Source: RH-chloro-G1 sp003670575 (lineage in GTDB: Bacteria > Chloroflexota > Dehalococcoidia > UBA2979). From it: DNA of 64,000 nucleotides. The notes under the pieces are model-generated. The model did not search any database. It worked only from the letters and a program-made list of their open reading frames with translations, and was not told the DNA's origin. The stretch is taken from the NCBI GenBank assembly GCA_947499615.1, contig CANMOP010000004.1:1-64000 (forward strand). The letters run 5' to 3'. Positions within the stretch are counted from its first letter, which is position 1. Every line of letters begins with the position of its first letter. Made by a program: the position numbers and the translations under genes. Positions 40,943 to 48,820 of this stretch are shown here, piece after piece.

Positions 40943-41739
40943 AGCGAGAATCCGAAGAGCCGAGCCGCGTTCTCCGCCGTCGCCTGAGCCACCTCGTCGA
41001 GGTCGCACCCGCGGAGGGCGGCCACAAAGCGGGCCGTCTCCACCACGTAGGCGGGCTCGTTGCGCGTCCCACGGTGGGGGCGCGGTGCGAGGTAGGGAGC
41101 GTCCGTCTCCACGAGCATAGCGGCAAGCGGCACACTGCGCGCCACACCCTGTCCGCGGTCGTTCTTCTGGTAGGTGACCGTCCCGGGCACCGAGATCAGG
41201 AAGCCGAGCTCGACGTACCGCGCGGCCAGCTCGGCGTCCCCGGAGAAGCAGTGCAACATCCCGACCTCACGGTCTGGCCCAAGGTATCGGCCGACGCGCG
41301 CAGCCCACGCCGAGATCTCGGCGTACGACTCCGCATCGGCATCGCGCGAGTGGATGACCACCGGGCGCTCCACCTCGCGCGCCAGGTCCAGTTGCCAGCG
41401 GAACGCCTCGAACTGCGCCTCGCGCGGCGAGCGGTCGCGGTAGAAGTCGAGCCCGATCTCGCCGACGCCGACGTACTCGCCGGTCTCCAGCAGCGTCCGG
41501 AGCACCTCGCGCTCTTCGGCGAAGCGGGACGCGCCGTGCGGGTGGAGCCCGGTGACCGCGTGCAGCCTTGGGTCGCGACGGGCGAGCTCCAGCGCGCGCA
41601 TCCCCGATGCGACGTCGTCGCCAACCTCGACGATCGCCACCAGTCCGGCGTCCCAGGCGCGCTGCAGCATGGCCTCGCGATCGTCCGCGAATTCTCGCGA
41701 GGTGATGTGCGAATGTGCATCGATGACGGGAGCGGTCAT
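40939..41739 (-). CDS. tatD: TatD-family metal-dependent DNase
   Basis: 266-aa TIM-barrel hydrolase. Metal ligands appear as DAHSH at the start, the Glu of GEIGLDFYRDRSPR, IHSRDAD, HCFSG and VETDAPYLAPRPHRGTRNEPA. TatD proteins act as 3'-5' exonucleases on single-stranded DNA or RNA. It starts ten bases after metG stops, a common metG-tatD pairing. Confidence 0.94.
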   Translation of the reverse strand: MTAPVIDAHSHITSREFADDREAMLQRAWDAGLVAIVEVGDDVASGMRALELARRDPRLHAVTGLHPHGASRFAEEREVLRTLLETGEYVGVGEIGLDFYRDRSPREAQFEAFRWQLDLAREVERPVVIHSRDADAESYAEISAWAARVGRYLGPDREVGMLHCFSGDAELAARYVELGFLISVPGTVTYQKNDRGQGVARSVPLAAMLVETDAPYLAPRPHRGTRNEPAYVVETARFVAALRGCDLDEVAQATAENAARLFGFSL

Positions 41740-41749
41740 GGGCGGAGCC

Positions 41750-43435
41750 TCACGTGCCGAGCCGCGCTTCTTCCTCCTCGACGAGCGAGTCGTCGAGCTT
41801 CAGGAAGAGCGGCCCAGGCTCCGGCAGGGAAATGCCACCCGCGATGGGACTGCGCTGCCAGCCAGCCGCCTGCAATTCGCCGACGTTCCCGGCCAGCGCC
41901 CACGCGCGCGACGAGGTGGACGGCATGAACGGCTGGAACAGCGTCGCGAGCCCGCTGATGACATTGATCGCGGTCCACAGCGTCTCCGCTGCCGAGTCGC
42001 GGTCCTGTTTGATCGCCGTCCACGGTACGCGCTCGTCGAGGTAACGGTTGGCGTCCTGCGCCACTGACATCGCGGTCTGCAGGGCGGCGCGCAACTGCAC
42101 AGCCTCGATGTGCGCACCCGCCTCGGCAAACGCAGCGTCGATGCGCGCGAGCATGCGTGCCGAGGACTCGGACAGCGTCGATGGCGCATCGGGTACCTTC
42201 GCGTCGAAGTTACGACGGGTGAAGGTCAGCACGCGGTTGACGAGGTTGCCCCAGGTCGCGACCAACTCATCGTTATTGCGGCGGACGTACTCTGCCCATG
42301 TGAAGTCGGAGTCGGAGGTTTCCGGCATGATCGCGGAGAGCATGTAGCGCAGCGGGTCGGCCGCGTGGCGGTCCAGGTAGTCCGGCATCCACACCGCCCA
42401 GTTGCGACTGGACGACGCCTTTGCGCCGGACATGGTCACGTACTGGTTCGCCGGTACATCGAACGGCAGATTCAGCGCCGTACTGCCAGGCGCCTCGGCG
42501 CTGCCGATGAGCATCGCGGGCCAGATCGTCGTGTGGAACGGGACGTTGTCCTTGCCTTGGAAGTAGTACGTGCGCGCCGCCGGATCCTCCCAGAACGCGC
42601 GCCAGGCCTCGGGGTCGCCGGAGGTCTGCGCCCACTCCTTGGAGGCGCTGAGGTAGCCGATCACGGCCTCGAACCAGACGTACAGGCGCTTCCCCTCGTA
42701 CCCCTCGACGGGCACGGGGATGCCCCAGTCGATGTCGCGGGTGATCGCGCGGTCATGCAACCCCTCGCGCAGCAGGCCGAGCGTGAAGTTGCGCACGGCC
42801 GGGCGCCAATGCGCCTGCGCCTCCACCCATGCCATCAGCCGCTCGTTGAACGTGGACAGCTTCAGCAGGAAGTGTTCGGACTCGCGAGGCTCCGGCGTAG
42901 CGTCGGACAGCCGCGAGCGTGGGTCGATGAGCTCCAGTGCGTCCAGGGTGGAGCCACAGTTGTCGCACTGGTCGCCTCGCGCGCCGGTATCGCCGCAGCG
43001 AGGGCAGGTGCCCTCCACGTAGCGATCGGGCAGGAAGCGCTGCATCTTGGGGTCGAACAGCAGCGTCTGGGTGGCGGGGTAGATGTACCCGGCAGCCCGC
43101 AACTGCTCGAAGAGCTCCTGCGCGACCTGGGCGTGGTTGGCCGTAGCCGTGGAGGTGAACAGGTCGAAGGAGATGCCGAACCGCTCGAACGTGTCGACGA
43201 ACGAGGCGTGATTGCGCGCCATAACCGCCTGCGGCGTGATCCCCTCTTGCTCGGCGCGCACCGTGATCGGCGTGCCGTGGGCATCGGAGCCAGAGACCAT
43301 CAGCACGCGATTGCCGCGCATCCGGTGGTAGCGGGCGAAAATATCGGCGGGCAGGTAGGCACCGGCCACCTGGCCGGCATGCAACGGGGTGTTGGCGTAC
43401 GGCCAGGCAACGCAAACAAGAATCGTCTCAGGCAT
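41750..43435 (-). CDS. metG: Methionyl-tRNA synthetase
   Basis: 561-aa class I synthetase. It starts ILVCVAWPYANTPLHAGQVAGAYLPADIF, with HAGQ in place of the commoner HxGH. A single zinc finger CPRCG...CDNCG follows, and the second signature sits in VTMSGAKASSSRNWAVW, where KMSKS is KASSS. Such relaxed KMSKS variants occur in this enzyme. It has an anticodon-binding helical domain but no C-terminal EMAP-type tRNA-binding domain. ATG 43435 is preceded by TACGAT and six bases. Confidence 0.96.
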   Translation of the reverse strand: MPETILVCVAWPYANTPLHAGQVAGAYLPADIFARYHRMRGNRVLMVSGSDAHGTPITVRAEQEGITPQAVMARNHASFVDTFERFGISFDLFTSTATANHAQVAQELFEQLRAAGYIYPATQTLLFDPKMQRFLPDRYVEGTCPRCGDTGARGDQCDNCGSTLDALELIDPRSRLSDATPEPRESEHFLLKLSTFNERLMAWVEAQAHWRPAVRNFTLGLLREGLHDRAITRDIDWGIPVPVEGYEGKRLYVWFEAVIGYLSASKEWAQTSGDPEAWRAFWEDPAARTYYFQGKDNVPFHTTIWPAMLIGSAEAPGSTALNLPFDVPANQYVTMSGAKASSSRNWAVWMPDYLDRHAADPLRYMLSAIMPETSDSDFTWAEYVRRNNDELVATWGNLVNRVLTFTRRNFDAKVPDAPSTLSESSARMLARIDAAFAEAGAHIEAVQLRAALQTAMSVAQDANRYLDERVPWTAIKQDRDSAAETLWTAINVISGLATLFQPFMPSTSSRAWALAGNVGELQAAGWQRSPIAGGISLPEPGPLFLKLDDSLVEEEEARLGT

Positions 43436-43441
43436 GGCCGA

Positions 43442-43447
43442 ATCGTA
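43442..43447 (-). promoter_or_regulatory. -10 element of metG, leaderless layout
   Basis: The minus strand reads TACGAT, six bases, ATG 43435. No ribosome-binding sequence intervenes. Confidence 0.55.
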
Positions 43448-43528
43448 GCATGCGCGACCGACACGTCCGAGGCACCCCGCGCCGCCGTCGATCAACGCGC
43501 TGATCTGCTCACTGCCCATAGCAGATCG

Positions 43529-43557
43529 TTGACGCTCGCAGACGTGCGGCGTACCCT
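43529..43557 (+). promoter_or_regulatory. Strong promoter of the guaB3 leader
   Basis: TTGACG (43529-43534), 17 bases, TACCCT (43552-43557). It is among the best -35/-10 pairs in the window. Predicted start near 43564, giving a leader of about 200 bases to ATG 43764. Confidence 0.55.
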
Positions 43558-43665
43558 CCTGCAACTACATGCAGCGGCAAGGCATCGTCGGCACGACGCC
43601 GAGGTCAACCATATGCAGGATCACTCGCAGTCGACCCCTCTCGCACAGGGGGTTGGTGCGCGTAC

Positions 43666-43689
43666 AGGCCCCTCGCCAACGAGGGGCCT
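43666..43689 (+). promoter_or_regulatory. Terminator-like hairpin in the guaB3 leader
   Basis: AGGCCCCTCG (43666-43675) and CGAGGGGCCT (43680-43689) form a perfect 10-bp stem with loop CCAA. A smaller hairpin at 43581-43600 and a CCCCT/AGGGG stem near 43635-43650 lie upstream in the same leader. No long U-tract follows (CTGTGT). It may be an attenuator or a structural element; no known riboswitch consensus was recognised. Confidence 0.4.
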
Positions 43690-43763
43690 CTGTGTATCCG
43701 TTGACCCGGACGCATTCGTGGGCGACGCATGTGCGTGCGGACGAGGGCGAAGGGCGGGGTGAG

Positions 43764-44909
43764 ATGGCAGCGCGCAAGAGTCTGGAACACGCATATGGCT
43801 TCGACGATGTAGCCATCGTCCCGGGGGCGGTGACCACCAACCCGGAGATGGTCACCCCCGAGTTCAGCCTCGGCAACCGTACCTACAGCGTCCCGATCTT
43901 CGCCTCGGCGATGGACGCGGTGGTCGACCCGAAGTTCGCGATCACCTATTCGAAGATGGGCGGGATCGCCGTCCTCAACCTCGACGGGTTGCAGGCACGC
44001 TACGACGACCCCGCCGAGGTGTTGGACAGCATCGCCGCGGCGAATCTGGCGGACTCGACCGAGATTATCCAGCGCGTCTACCAGCAGCCGGTGCGCGAAG
44101 ACCTGATCGCGCGTCGCGTCGACGAGATCAAGCGCGGCGGCGGCATCCCGTTCGTGAGCACCACGCCCCAGAACACCAAGCGATTCGGCCCGATCGCGAT
44201 CGATGCTGGCGCGGAGTGCCTCGTCGTGCAGTCCACGGTGACGACGGCACGCCACCTCTCGCGCTCGCTGAAGGGGCTCCAGCTGGCGGAGTTGGTGCAG
44301 GAGCTTGGCTCGATCCCGGTGCTGGTCGGCAACACCGTCGACTATCAGGCGACGCTGGAACTGATGGAGACCGGCGTCGCGGGCATCCTCGTCGGCGTCG
44401 GACCGGGTGCTGCGTGCACCTCGCGCGAGGTACTCGGCATCGGCATCCCGCAGATCACCGCGAGCATCGACACTGCGTTCGCGCGTGACGAGTATTTCGA
44501 GCGCACCGGCCGCTACGTCCCGATCATCACTGACGGCGGCTTCCGCACCGGCGGCGATATCTCCAAGGCAATCTGCGCGGGCGCGGACGCGGTCATGATC
44601 GGCTCCCCGTTCGCGGGCACCGAGGAAGCACCCGGCCGCGGCTACCACTGGGGCATGGCGACCCCGAACCAGGAGCTGCCGCGCGGCGTACGCGTGCACA
44701 TCGGGCAGGGGCACAGCCTCCAGCAGTTGCTGTTCGGCCCCACCTCCCGCACGGACGGCACGGAAAACCTCGTGGGCGCACTACGCACCTCGATGGCAAC
44801 GTGCGGCGCGCAGACGATCCGCGACTTCCACACCTCGAGGATGGTGATCGCGCCATCGATCAAGACAGAAGGCAAGATCTACCAGATCAGCCAGCGCTCG
44901 CGGGACTAG
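43764..44909 (+). CDS. guaB3: GuaB3-family IMP dehydrogenase-related protein
   Basis: 381-aa TIM-barrel protein related to IMPDH/GMP reductase but without CBS domains. It has FDDVAIVPGAVTTNPEMV at the start, the phosphate loop and catalytic-cysteine segment VGPGAACTSREVLGIGIPQ, then IITDGGFRTGGDISKAICAGADAVMIGSPFAGTEEAPG. GuaB3 proteins accompany GuaB in actinobacteria, cyanobacteria and some Chloroflexota, with debated purine-pathway activity. ATG 43764 is placed by homology and GGGGTGAG upstream. The frame is open back to 43569, but that 65-codon stretch is not protein-like. Confidence 0.9.
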   Translation: MAARKSLEHAYGFDDVAIVPGAVTTNPEMVTPEFSLGNRTYSVPIFASAMDAVVDPKFAITYSKMGGIAVLNLDGLQARYDDPAEVLDSIAAANLADSTEIIQRVYQQPVREDLIARRVDEIKRGGGIPFVSTTPQNTKRFGPIAIDAGAECLVVQSTVTTARHLSRSLKGLQLAELVQELGSIPVLVGNTVDYQATLELMETGVAGILVGVGPGAACTSREVLGIGIPQITASIDTAFARDEYFERTGRYVPIITDGGFRTGGDISKAICAGADAVMIGSPFAGTEEAPGRGYHWGMATPNQELPRGVRVHIGQGHSLQQLLFGPTSRTDGTENLVGALRTSMATCGAQTIRDFHTSRMVIAPSIKTEGKIYQISQRSRD

Positions 44910-44914
44910 CGCGG

Positions 44915-45376
44915 ATGGCGACTCCGGAAGTCGACGCCACTCGCCGCCTGCTGTTCGATGCGGTCGACCGCATGGTGGCGGGCACGCAGGGGATAGACGC
45001 CGCTGCACTCCAGTGGCGGCCGTCCGCGCCGGAAGCGAACAGCCTCGCGGCGATCGTGGGGCACGCCTTCGGTGCGTTGGAGCAGAACGTCATCCAGTCG
45101 CTCGCGCTGCTGCACGAGGTGGAGCGCGACCGCGAGGCTGAATTCGCGGCGGTGGGCCACACGAGTGAGGCGATCGCCGCGCACTGGGCGACGCTCCGCC
45201 CCCAACTCGATGCTGCGCTCGAGGCGCTGACGGCCGCCGACCTCGATGACCAGCGGCCGCACCCTCGCTTCGGCGCGATGGATGGTCACGAACTGCTCGC
45301 CCGCGCGGTCACACACATGTACGAGCACGCCGCGCACGTGGAACTGACCCGCCAACTACTCGACGCGCGCGAGTAG
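44915..45376 (+). CDS. DinB-like four-helix protein
   Basis: 153-aa DinB/YfiT-type helical protein. Likely metal-binding histidines are in IVGHAFGALEQN (about residue 50) and THMYEHAAHVELTRQLL near the C-terminus. The superfamily includes thiol-dependent S-transferases and metal-binding proteins of unknown role. It starts five bases after the guaB3 stop on the same strand and is probably co-transcribed. No Shine-Dalgarno is clear before ATG 44915. Confidence 0.75.
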   Translation: MATPEVDATRRLLFDAVDRMVAGTQGIDAAALQWRPSAPEANSLAAIVGHAFGALEQNVIQSLALLHEVERDREAEFAAVGHTSEAIAAHWATLRPQLDAALEALTAADLDDQRPHPRFGAMDGHELLARAVTHMYEHAAHVELTRQLLDARE

Positions 45377-45383
45377 CCGAGCG

Positions 45384-46292
45384 CTAGTAGCCCACGCGCG
45401 CCTCGACGACGCGCTCGATGCCTGCGAAGTCACGGTGCACCGCGACCACTGCGTCGCCACCCAACGCGCCCGCCAGCGTCCTCGCCACCTTCTGCGCCTG
45501 CCCCGCACCGACCTCCAGCAGCACCGCGCGCGGCCCGGCGACGAGGTGCTCCGGGACGCGGTAGATCAGGCGGCGCACAAGGTCCAGTCCGTCGCGACCG
45601 CCGTTGAGCGCCCAGCCCGGCTCCCAGTCGCGCACCTCGGGAGCCAGCGCCTCGATCTCCACCTGCGGGATGTAGGGGAGGTTCGCCGTCACCACCTCAA
45701 CGCGCTCCGGCAGCGACTCGAAGAGGTCGGAGACCAGTAGCACCACGCGGTCGAGCAGGTCGAAGCGCTTGCGATTCTCCCCCGCGATCGCCAGCGCGCG
45801 ACTCGAGCGGTCGAGGCCGTACACCTTCGCCATCAGCGCGTGCTTCGCCACCGCCAGCGCGATGACGCCGCTGCCGGTGCCAACATCCGCCACGCGCACG
45901 AGCCGTCGCGCCGAAGGGTGTTCGCGCACGGCAGCGAGCGTGCGCTCGATCAGCAGCTCGGTCTCCGGACGGGGGATCAGCGCGCCGCGTCCGATGATGA
46001 AGGTCATCCCGTAGCACTCGCGGCGGCCGAGGATGTACGCGAGCGGCTCGTGCTGCAGGCGGCGGGCGAGCAGCGCCTCGAAGCGGGCGAGCGCCTCGAC
46101 GTCCGGCGTATCGCCTCCACGCGCGATCACCTGCGCGCGGTCGAGGCCGGCAGCTTCGCCATATAGCAGATCGGACTCCAGCCGCGCCTCGTCGAGGTTG
46201 TCGTCGCAGTGCGCGGCCAGCAGCGAGAGCGCGGCATTGTGAATGGTGATGCGGAGCGGCGGGACAGGCGGCAGAGGCGGCACAGTCGTCAC
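45384..46292 (-). CDS. prmC: Release-factor glutamine methyltransferase
   Basis: 302-aa SAM-dependent enzyme methylating the GGQ glutamine of RF1/RF2. A helical N-domain is followed by RRECYGMTFIIGRGALIPRPETELLIE, the SAM loop VADVGTGSGVIALAVAK and the substrate motif NLPYIP (family NPPY). The Leu for the first Pro is a known variant. It is downstream of its substrate gene prfA with a 19-base gap. The GTG 46292 start is tentative, since the first ten residues are Pro-rich. Confidence 0.93.
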   Translation of the reverse strand: MTTVPPLPPVPPLRITIHNAALSLLAAHCDDNLDEARLESDLLYGEAAGLDRAQVIARGGDTPDVEALARFEALLARRLQHEPLAYILGRRECYGMTFIIGRGALIPRPETELLIERTLAAVREHPSARRLVRVADVGTGSGVIALAVAKHALMAKVYGLDRSSRALAIAGENRKRFDLLDRVVLLVSDLFESLPERVEVVTANLPYIPQVEIEALAPEVRDWEPGWALNGGRDGLDLVRRLIYRVPEHLVAGPRAVLLEVGAGQAQKVARTLAGALGGDAVVAVHRDFAGIERVVEARVGY

Positions 46293-46311
46293 AGGTGTCC
46301 GCGCGCGTCGG

Positions 46312-47376
46312 TCACCCGACGGCGGCCAGCGCCTCGGCCTGCTCCGCGAGCGCGACGGCGTCGATCAGCCCCTCGATCTCGCCGTCGAGGATGCGCGGCA
46401 TCGAGTGCAGCGTGAGGTTGACGCGGTGATCGGTGACGCGATCCTGCGGGAAGTTGTACGTGCGAATCTTCTCGGAGCGTTCGCCGGTGCCGACCTGCGC
46501 CTTGCGATTGCCGGCCTGCTCCGCAGCCGCTCGCGCGCGCTCCATCTCGTAGATGCGCGCGCGCAGCACGGCCTCGGCCTTTGCGCGGTTCTTGCCTTGC
46601 GAGCGCTCGTCCTGGCACTGCACAACGATGCCCGTGGGCATGTGCGTCATGCGCACGGCGGTGGAGACCTTGTTCACGTTCTGCCCGCCCGCGCCGCCGG
46701 AGTGGAAGATGTCGATGCGCACGTCGTCCCAGTTGATGTCGACATCCACCTCGTCGACCTCGGGCAGTACGGCGACCGTGGCCGTCGAGGTGTGGATGCG
46801 GCCCTGCGCCTCGGTCTCCGGGACGCGCTGCACGCGGTGCACGCCGGACTCGAACTTCAGCCGTGAGTACGCGCCCTGGCCGTGCACCTCGAAGACGATC
46901 TCGCGGTAACCGCCCGCGCCCGCCTCGGCGGTGTCGATGATCTCGGTCTTCCAGTGGCGACGCTCAGCGTAGCGCTGGTACATCTTGAACAGGTCGGCGG
47001 CGAACAGCGCTGCCTCCTCGCCGCCGGTGCCGGCGCGAATCTCGACGATGACGTCGCGGTCGTCGGCGGGGTCCTTCGGCAGCAGGCTGAGCTTCATCTC
47101 TTCTTCGAGGCGCGCCACCTCGAGGGTCAGGCGCTCCTCCTCCTCGCGGCCGAGCGCGCGCACCTCTTCGTCGGCGTCGCGAGCGAGCATCCGCGCCTCA
47201 TCCAGCGCCGTCGAGCTCTCGCGGTACAGCCGATAGGCGCGCACCGTCGCCTCGATGCTGGCGCGCTCGCGCCCGATCTCCTGCACCCGCCGATGGTCGG
47301 CGAGCACCTCGGGATCGGCGAGCAGCCGCTCCAACTCCTCGTAGCGCGCTTCAATGTCAGCTAGTCGTTCGAACAT
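46312..47376 (-). CDS. prfA: Peptide chain release factor 1
   Basis: 354-aa RF1. The catalytic GGQ lies in HSGGAGGQNVNKVSTAVRMTHMPTGI and the stop-codon recognition loop contains the RF1-type PxT-like segment (VPETEAQGRIHTST upstream). The N-terminal coiled coil is Glu-rich. It starts at ATG 47376, six bases after TATCCT, without a Shine-Dalgarno. prmC follows on the same transcript. Confidence 0.97.
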   Translation of the reverse strand: MFERLADIEARYEELERLLADPEVLADHRRVQEIGRERASIEATVRAYRLYRESSTALDEARMLARDADEEVRALGREEEERLTLEVARLEEEMKLSLLPKDPADDRDVIVEIRAGTGGEEAALFAADLFKMYQRYAERRHWKTEIIDTAEAGAGGYREIVFEVHGQGAYSRLKFESGVHRVQRVPETEAQGRIHTSTATVAVLPEVDEVDVDINWDDVRIDIFHSGGAGGQNVNKVSTAVRMTHMPTGIVVQCQDERSQGKNRAKAEAVLRARIYEMERARAAAEQAGNRKAQVGTGERSEKIRTYNFPQDRVTDHRVNLTLHSMPRILDGEIEGLIDAVALAEQAEALAAVG

Positions 47377-47382
47377 GCGCTC

Positions 47383-47388
47383 AGGATA
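47383..47388 (-). promoter_or_regulatory. -10 element of prfA, leaderless layout
   Basis: The minus strand reads TATCCT, six bases, ATG 47376. Confidence 0.5.
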
Positions 47389-47410
47389 GCAGGGGGCGCG
47401 GGTTAGGGCT

Positions 47411-47494
47411 GAACCAAGTGGATTCGAACCCGCCTCAACTCGCTTGATGCAAGGCGGCGGACTTTCTCACCAGCACCCGGTTTGCCTATTCTCC
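47411..47494 (-). other. tRNA-like remnant (not a functional tRNA)
   Basis: On the minus strand this 84-base segment begins GGAGAAT, has a D-arm-like GGCAAACCGG and a T-loop GGTTCGAATCC about 60 bases later. The T-stem beyond two pairs and the acceptor stem do not pair, and there is no CCA. It looks like a decayed or chimeric tRNA piece next to a lower-GC gene, as at integration sites. It could also be chance resemblance. The gap 47389-47555 holds nothing else. Confidence 0.25.
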
Positions 47495-47555
47495 GCGACA
47501 CTTCTGGCGCAGATCGTCCCGTGCGGGGCTTGGCCATATGGGCACGAGTCGGATG

Positions 47556-47561
47556 TATAGT
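47556..47561 (+). promoter_or_regulatory. -10 element of the PIN-like gene, leaderless layout
   Basis: TATAGT, six bases, GTG 47568. This defines the start over the earlier ATG 47538. Confidence 0.5.
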
Positions 47562-47567
47562 TCACCC

Positions 47568-48617
47568 GTGATCATCGTGCTGGACTCCACCGAGGTCTTC
47601 GAAGACTACGAGCTAGGGAAGCCGTGGATTCGTGGGCTGGCATTGTACGCGAAGGCCGAAAGCGTCCAGGTAATCGTTCCCGAGGTAGTCATTCAAGAGT
47701 TGATGAGGCAAGCCCGAGATGACCTTTGGATCCCCGCGAACAGGGCTTTGAACAGACTGAGGCGAACCACGGGTATCAACTCCGAATTGCCTCCTCAGAC
47801 TGGATTCTTGGCCGATCTTGAAAGCCGCTTCCGGGCGCGCCTAGTTGAAGTCGGCTTCGAGGTTGGAGTTATACCGAACGTTCCACACGCGGAAGTGCTT
47901 TCGCGCATGAACGCGCGCCTACACCCGTTCCGAAGTGGCTCTCCTGATCTCGAGAAGGGCTATAAGGACTATCTCATCTGGAGAACGGCACTGGCAGCCG
48001 GGCACGCGGGTGAAGAAGTCGTCTTAGTATCAAGAAACAACGACTTCGTCCATGGCGGGGCAGGACTGCATCGGGACTTGGCTGACGAAGCTGCATCTTT
48101 AGGTGTGACCGCAAGCGCCTACAAGGGCTCCGAATTCATGCTCGAAACGTTGGTCAGGCCGTGGATGAAGAAAGCCGCTGGGCTTCTTAGGCGTCTTGAG
48201 CGGCATGAGGAGCAGCTGCAAGTTGCCGAGCAACTGTCCAAGTCCGTAAGCGACGTTCTAGGCGGGGTTGAATGGAATCCCGGCGAAATCAACTTGGATC
48301 CGGAGTTGGACACAGTCTACGTCTCAAACTTCGATCCCATGTTGCCCCTTGAGAACATCGACGCATCGGAAATCAGTGACCATGAAGTCTTGCTGAGCTT
48401 CACTGTATCGGGCGACGTTCTTCTTGACGCGTATCCTCCTAAGGAGGTGGCGTACTACCTCAATGATCCACGGGTCTACGTGTCTGACTGGGATTGGAAC
48501 AACCACTGCGTTGCTGCGGAGATCAGTGCGGAGGCGACGTTCGAGATCCGGCTGATTGTGGATCCTGACAGCCTCGAAGTGCAGAAGACGGAAGTTGTAT
48601 CCATTCAGGTGGAATAG
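47568..48617 (+). CDS. PIN-like (DUF4935-type) nuclease, probably horizontally acquired
   Basis: 349-aa protein. Residues 1-200 fit a PIN-like RNase fold of the DUF4935 type: the first Asp in VLDSTEVFEDY, Glu in VVIQELMRQ, Asp in EKGYKDYLIWRTAL, and the last acidic/polar cluster in LVSRNNDF. A coiled segment (about 205-230) leads to a beta-rich C-terminal domain (about 245-349) of unknown family. Family members are stand-alone predicted nucleases, often in variable regions. Codon third positions and overall GC are visibly lower than in hisS and prfA on either side. It has no adjacent antitoxin. GTG 47568 is chosen by the promoter spacing and by the start of homology. Confidence 0.72.
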   Translation: MIIVLDSTEVFEDYELGKPWIRGLALYAKAESVQVIVPEVVIQELMRQARDDLWIPANRALNRLRRTTGINSELPPQTGFLADLESRFRARLVEVGFEVGVIPNVPHAEVLSRMNARLHPFRSGSPDLEKGYKDYLIWRTALAAGHAGEEVVLVSRNNDFVHGGAGLHRDLADEAASLGVTASAYKGSEFMLETLVRPWMKKAAGLLRRLERHEEQLQVAEQLSKSVSDVLGGVEWNPGEINLDPELDTVYVSNFDPMLPLENIDASEISDHEVLLSFTVSGDVLLDAYPPKEVAYYLNDPRVYVSDWDWNNHCVAAEISAEATFEIRLIVDPDSLEVQKTEVVSIQVE

Positions 48618-48820
48618 CGACCGCTTCCGCTGGGTGACGAACTCACCAATGTGGCGAGTTCTGGCCGCCGTTATAGGGTCGCATGAGATACACGCGCAAC
48701 GCGTTCGCCTCGGCGGTCGTACGCGAAGGAGGCGCGCGCCGTCATCGCACCCTCCTCCTTCGATACACGGTGATGCACCGCATTGGGTCGCTGCCGCGAG
48801 CTACGAAAGTGGCATGGCAG
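48618..48820. other. Intergenic region between PIN-like gene and hisS
   Basis: No gene is seen. The only structure is a 9-bp inverted repeat, CGAAGGAGG (48724-48732) and CCTCCTTCG (48754-48762), with a 21-base loop. It lies between converging genes and may help terminate hisS or the PIN-like gene. Confidence 0.3.

Noticed and set aside
43616..43762. 48-codon upstream ORF ending just before guaB3
   Set aside because: No Shine-Dalgarno, no homology and no runs of a regulatory amino acid; kept only as a note in the leader finding.
43569..43763. 65-codon N-terminal extension of the guaB3 frame
   Set aside because: The residues are not protein-like, homology starts at 43764, and a GGGGTGAG sits just upstream of that ATG. 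The stretch fits a structured leader better.
43564..43763. Purine or other known riboswitch in the guaB3 leader
   Set aside because: No match to a remembered aptamer consensus; only generic hairpins can be shown.
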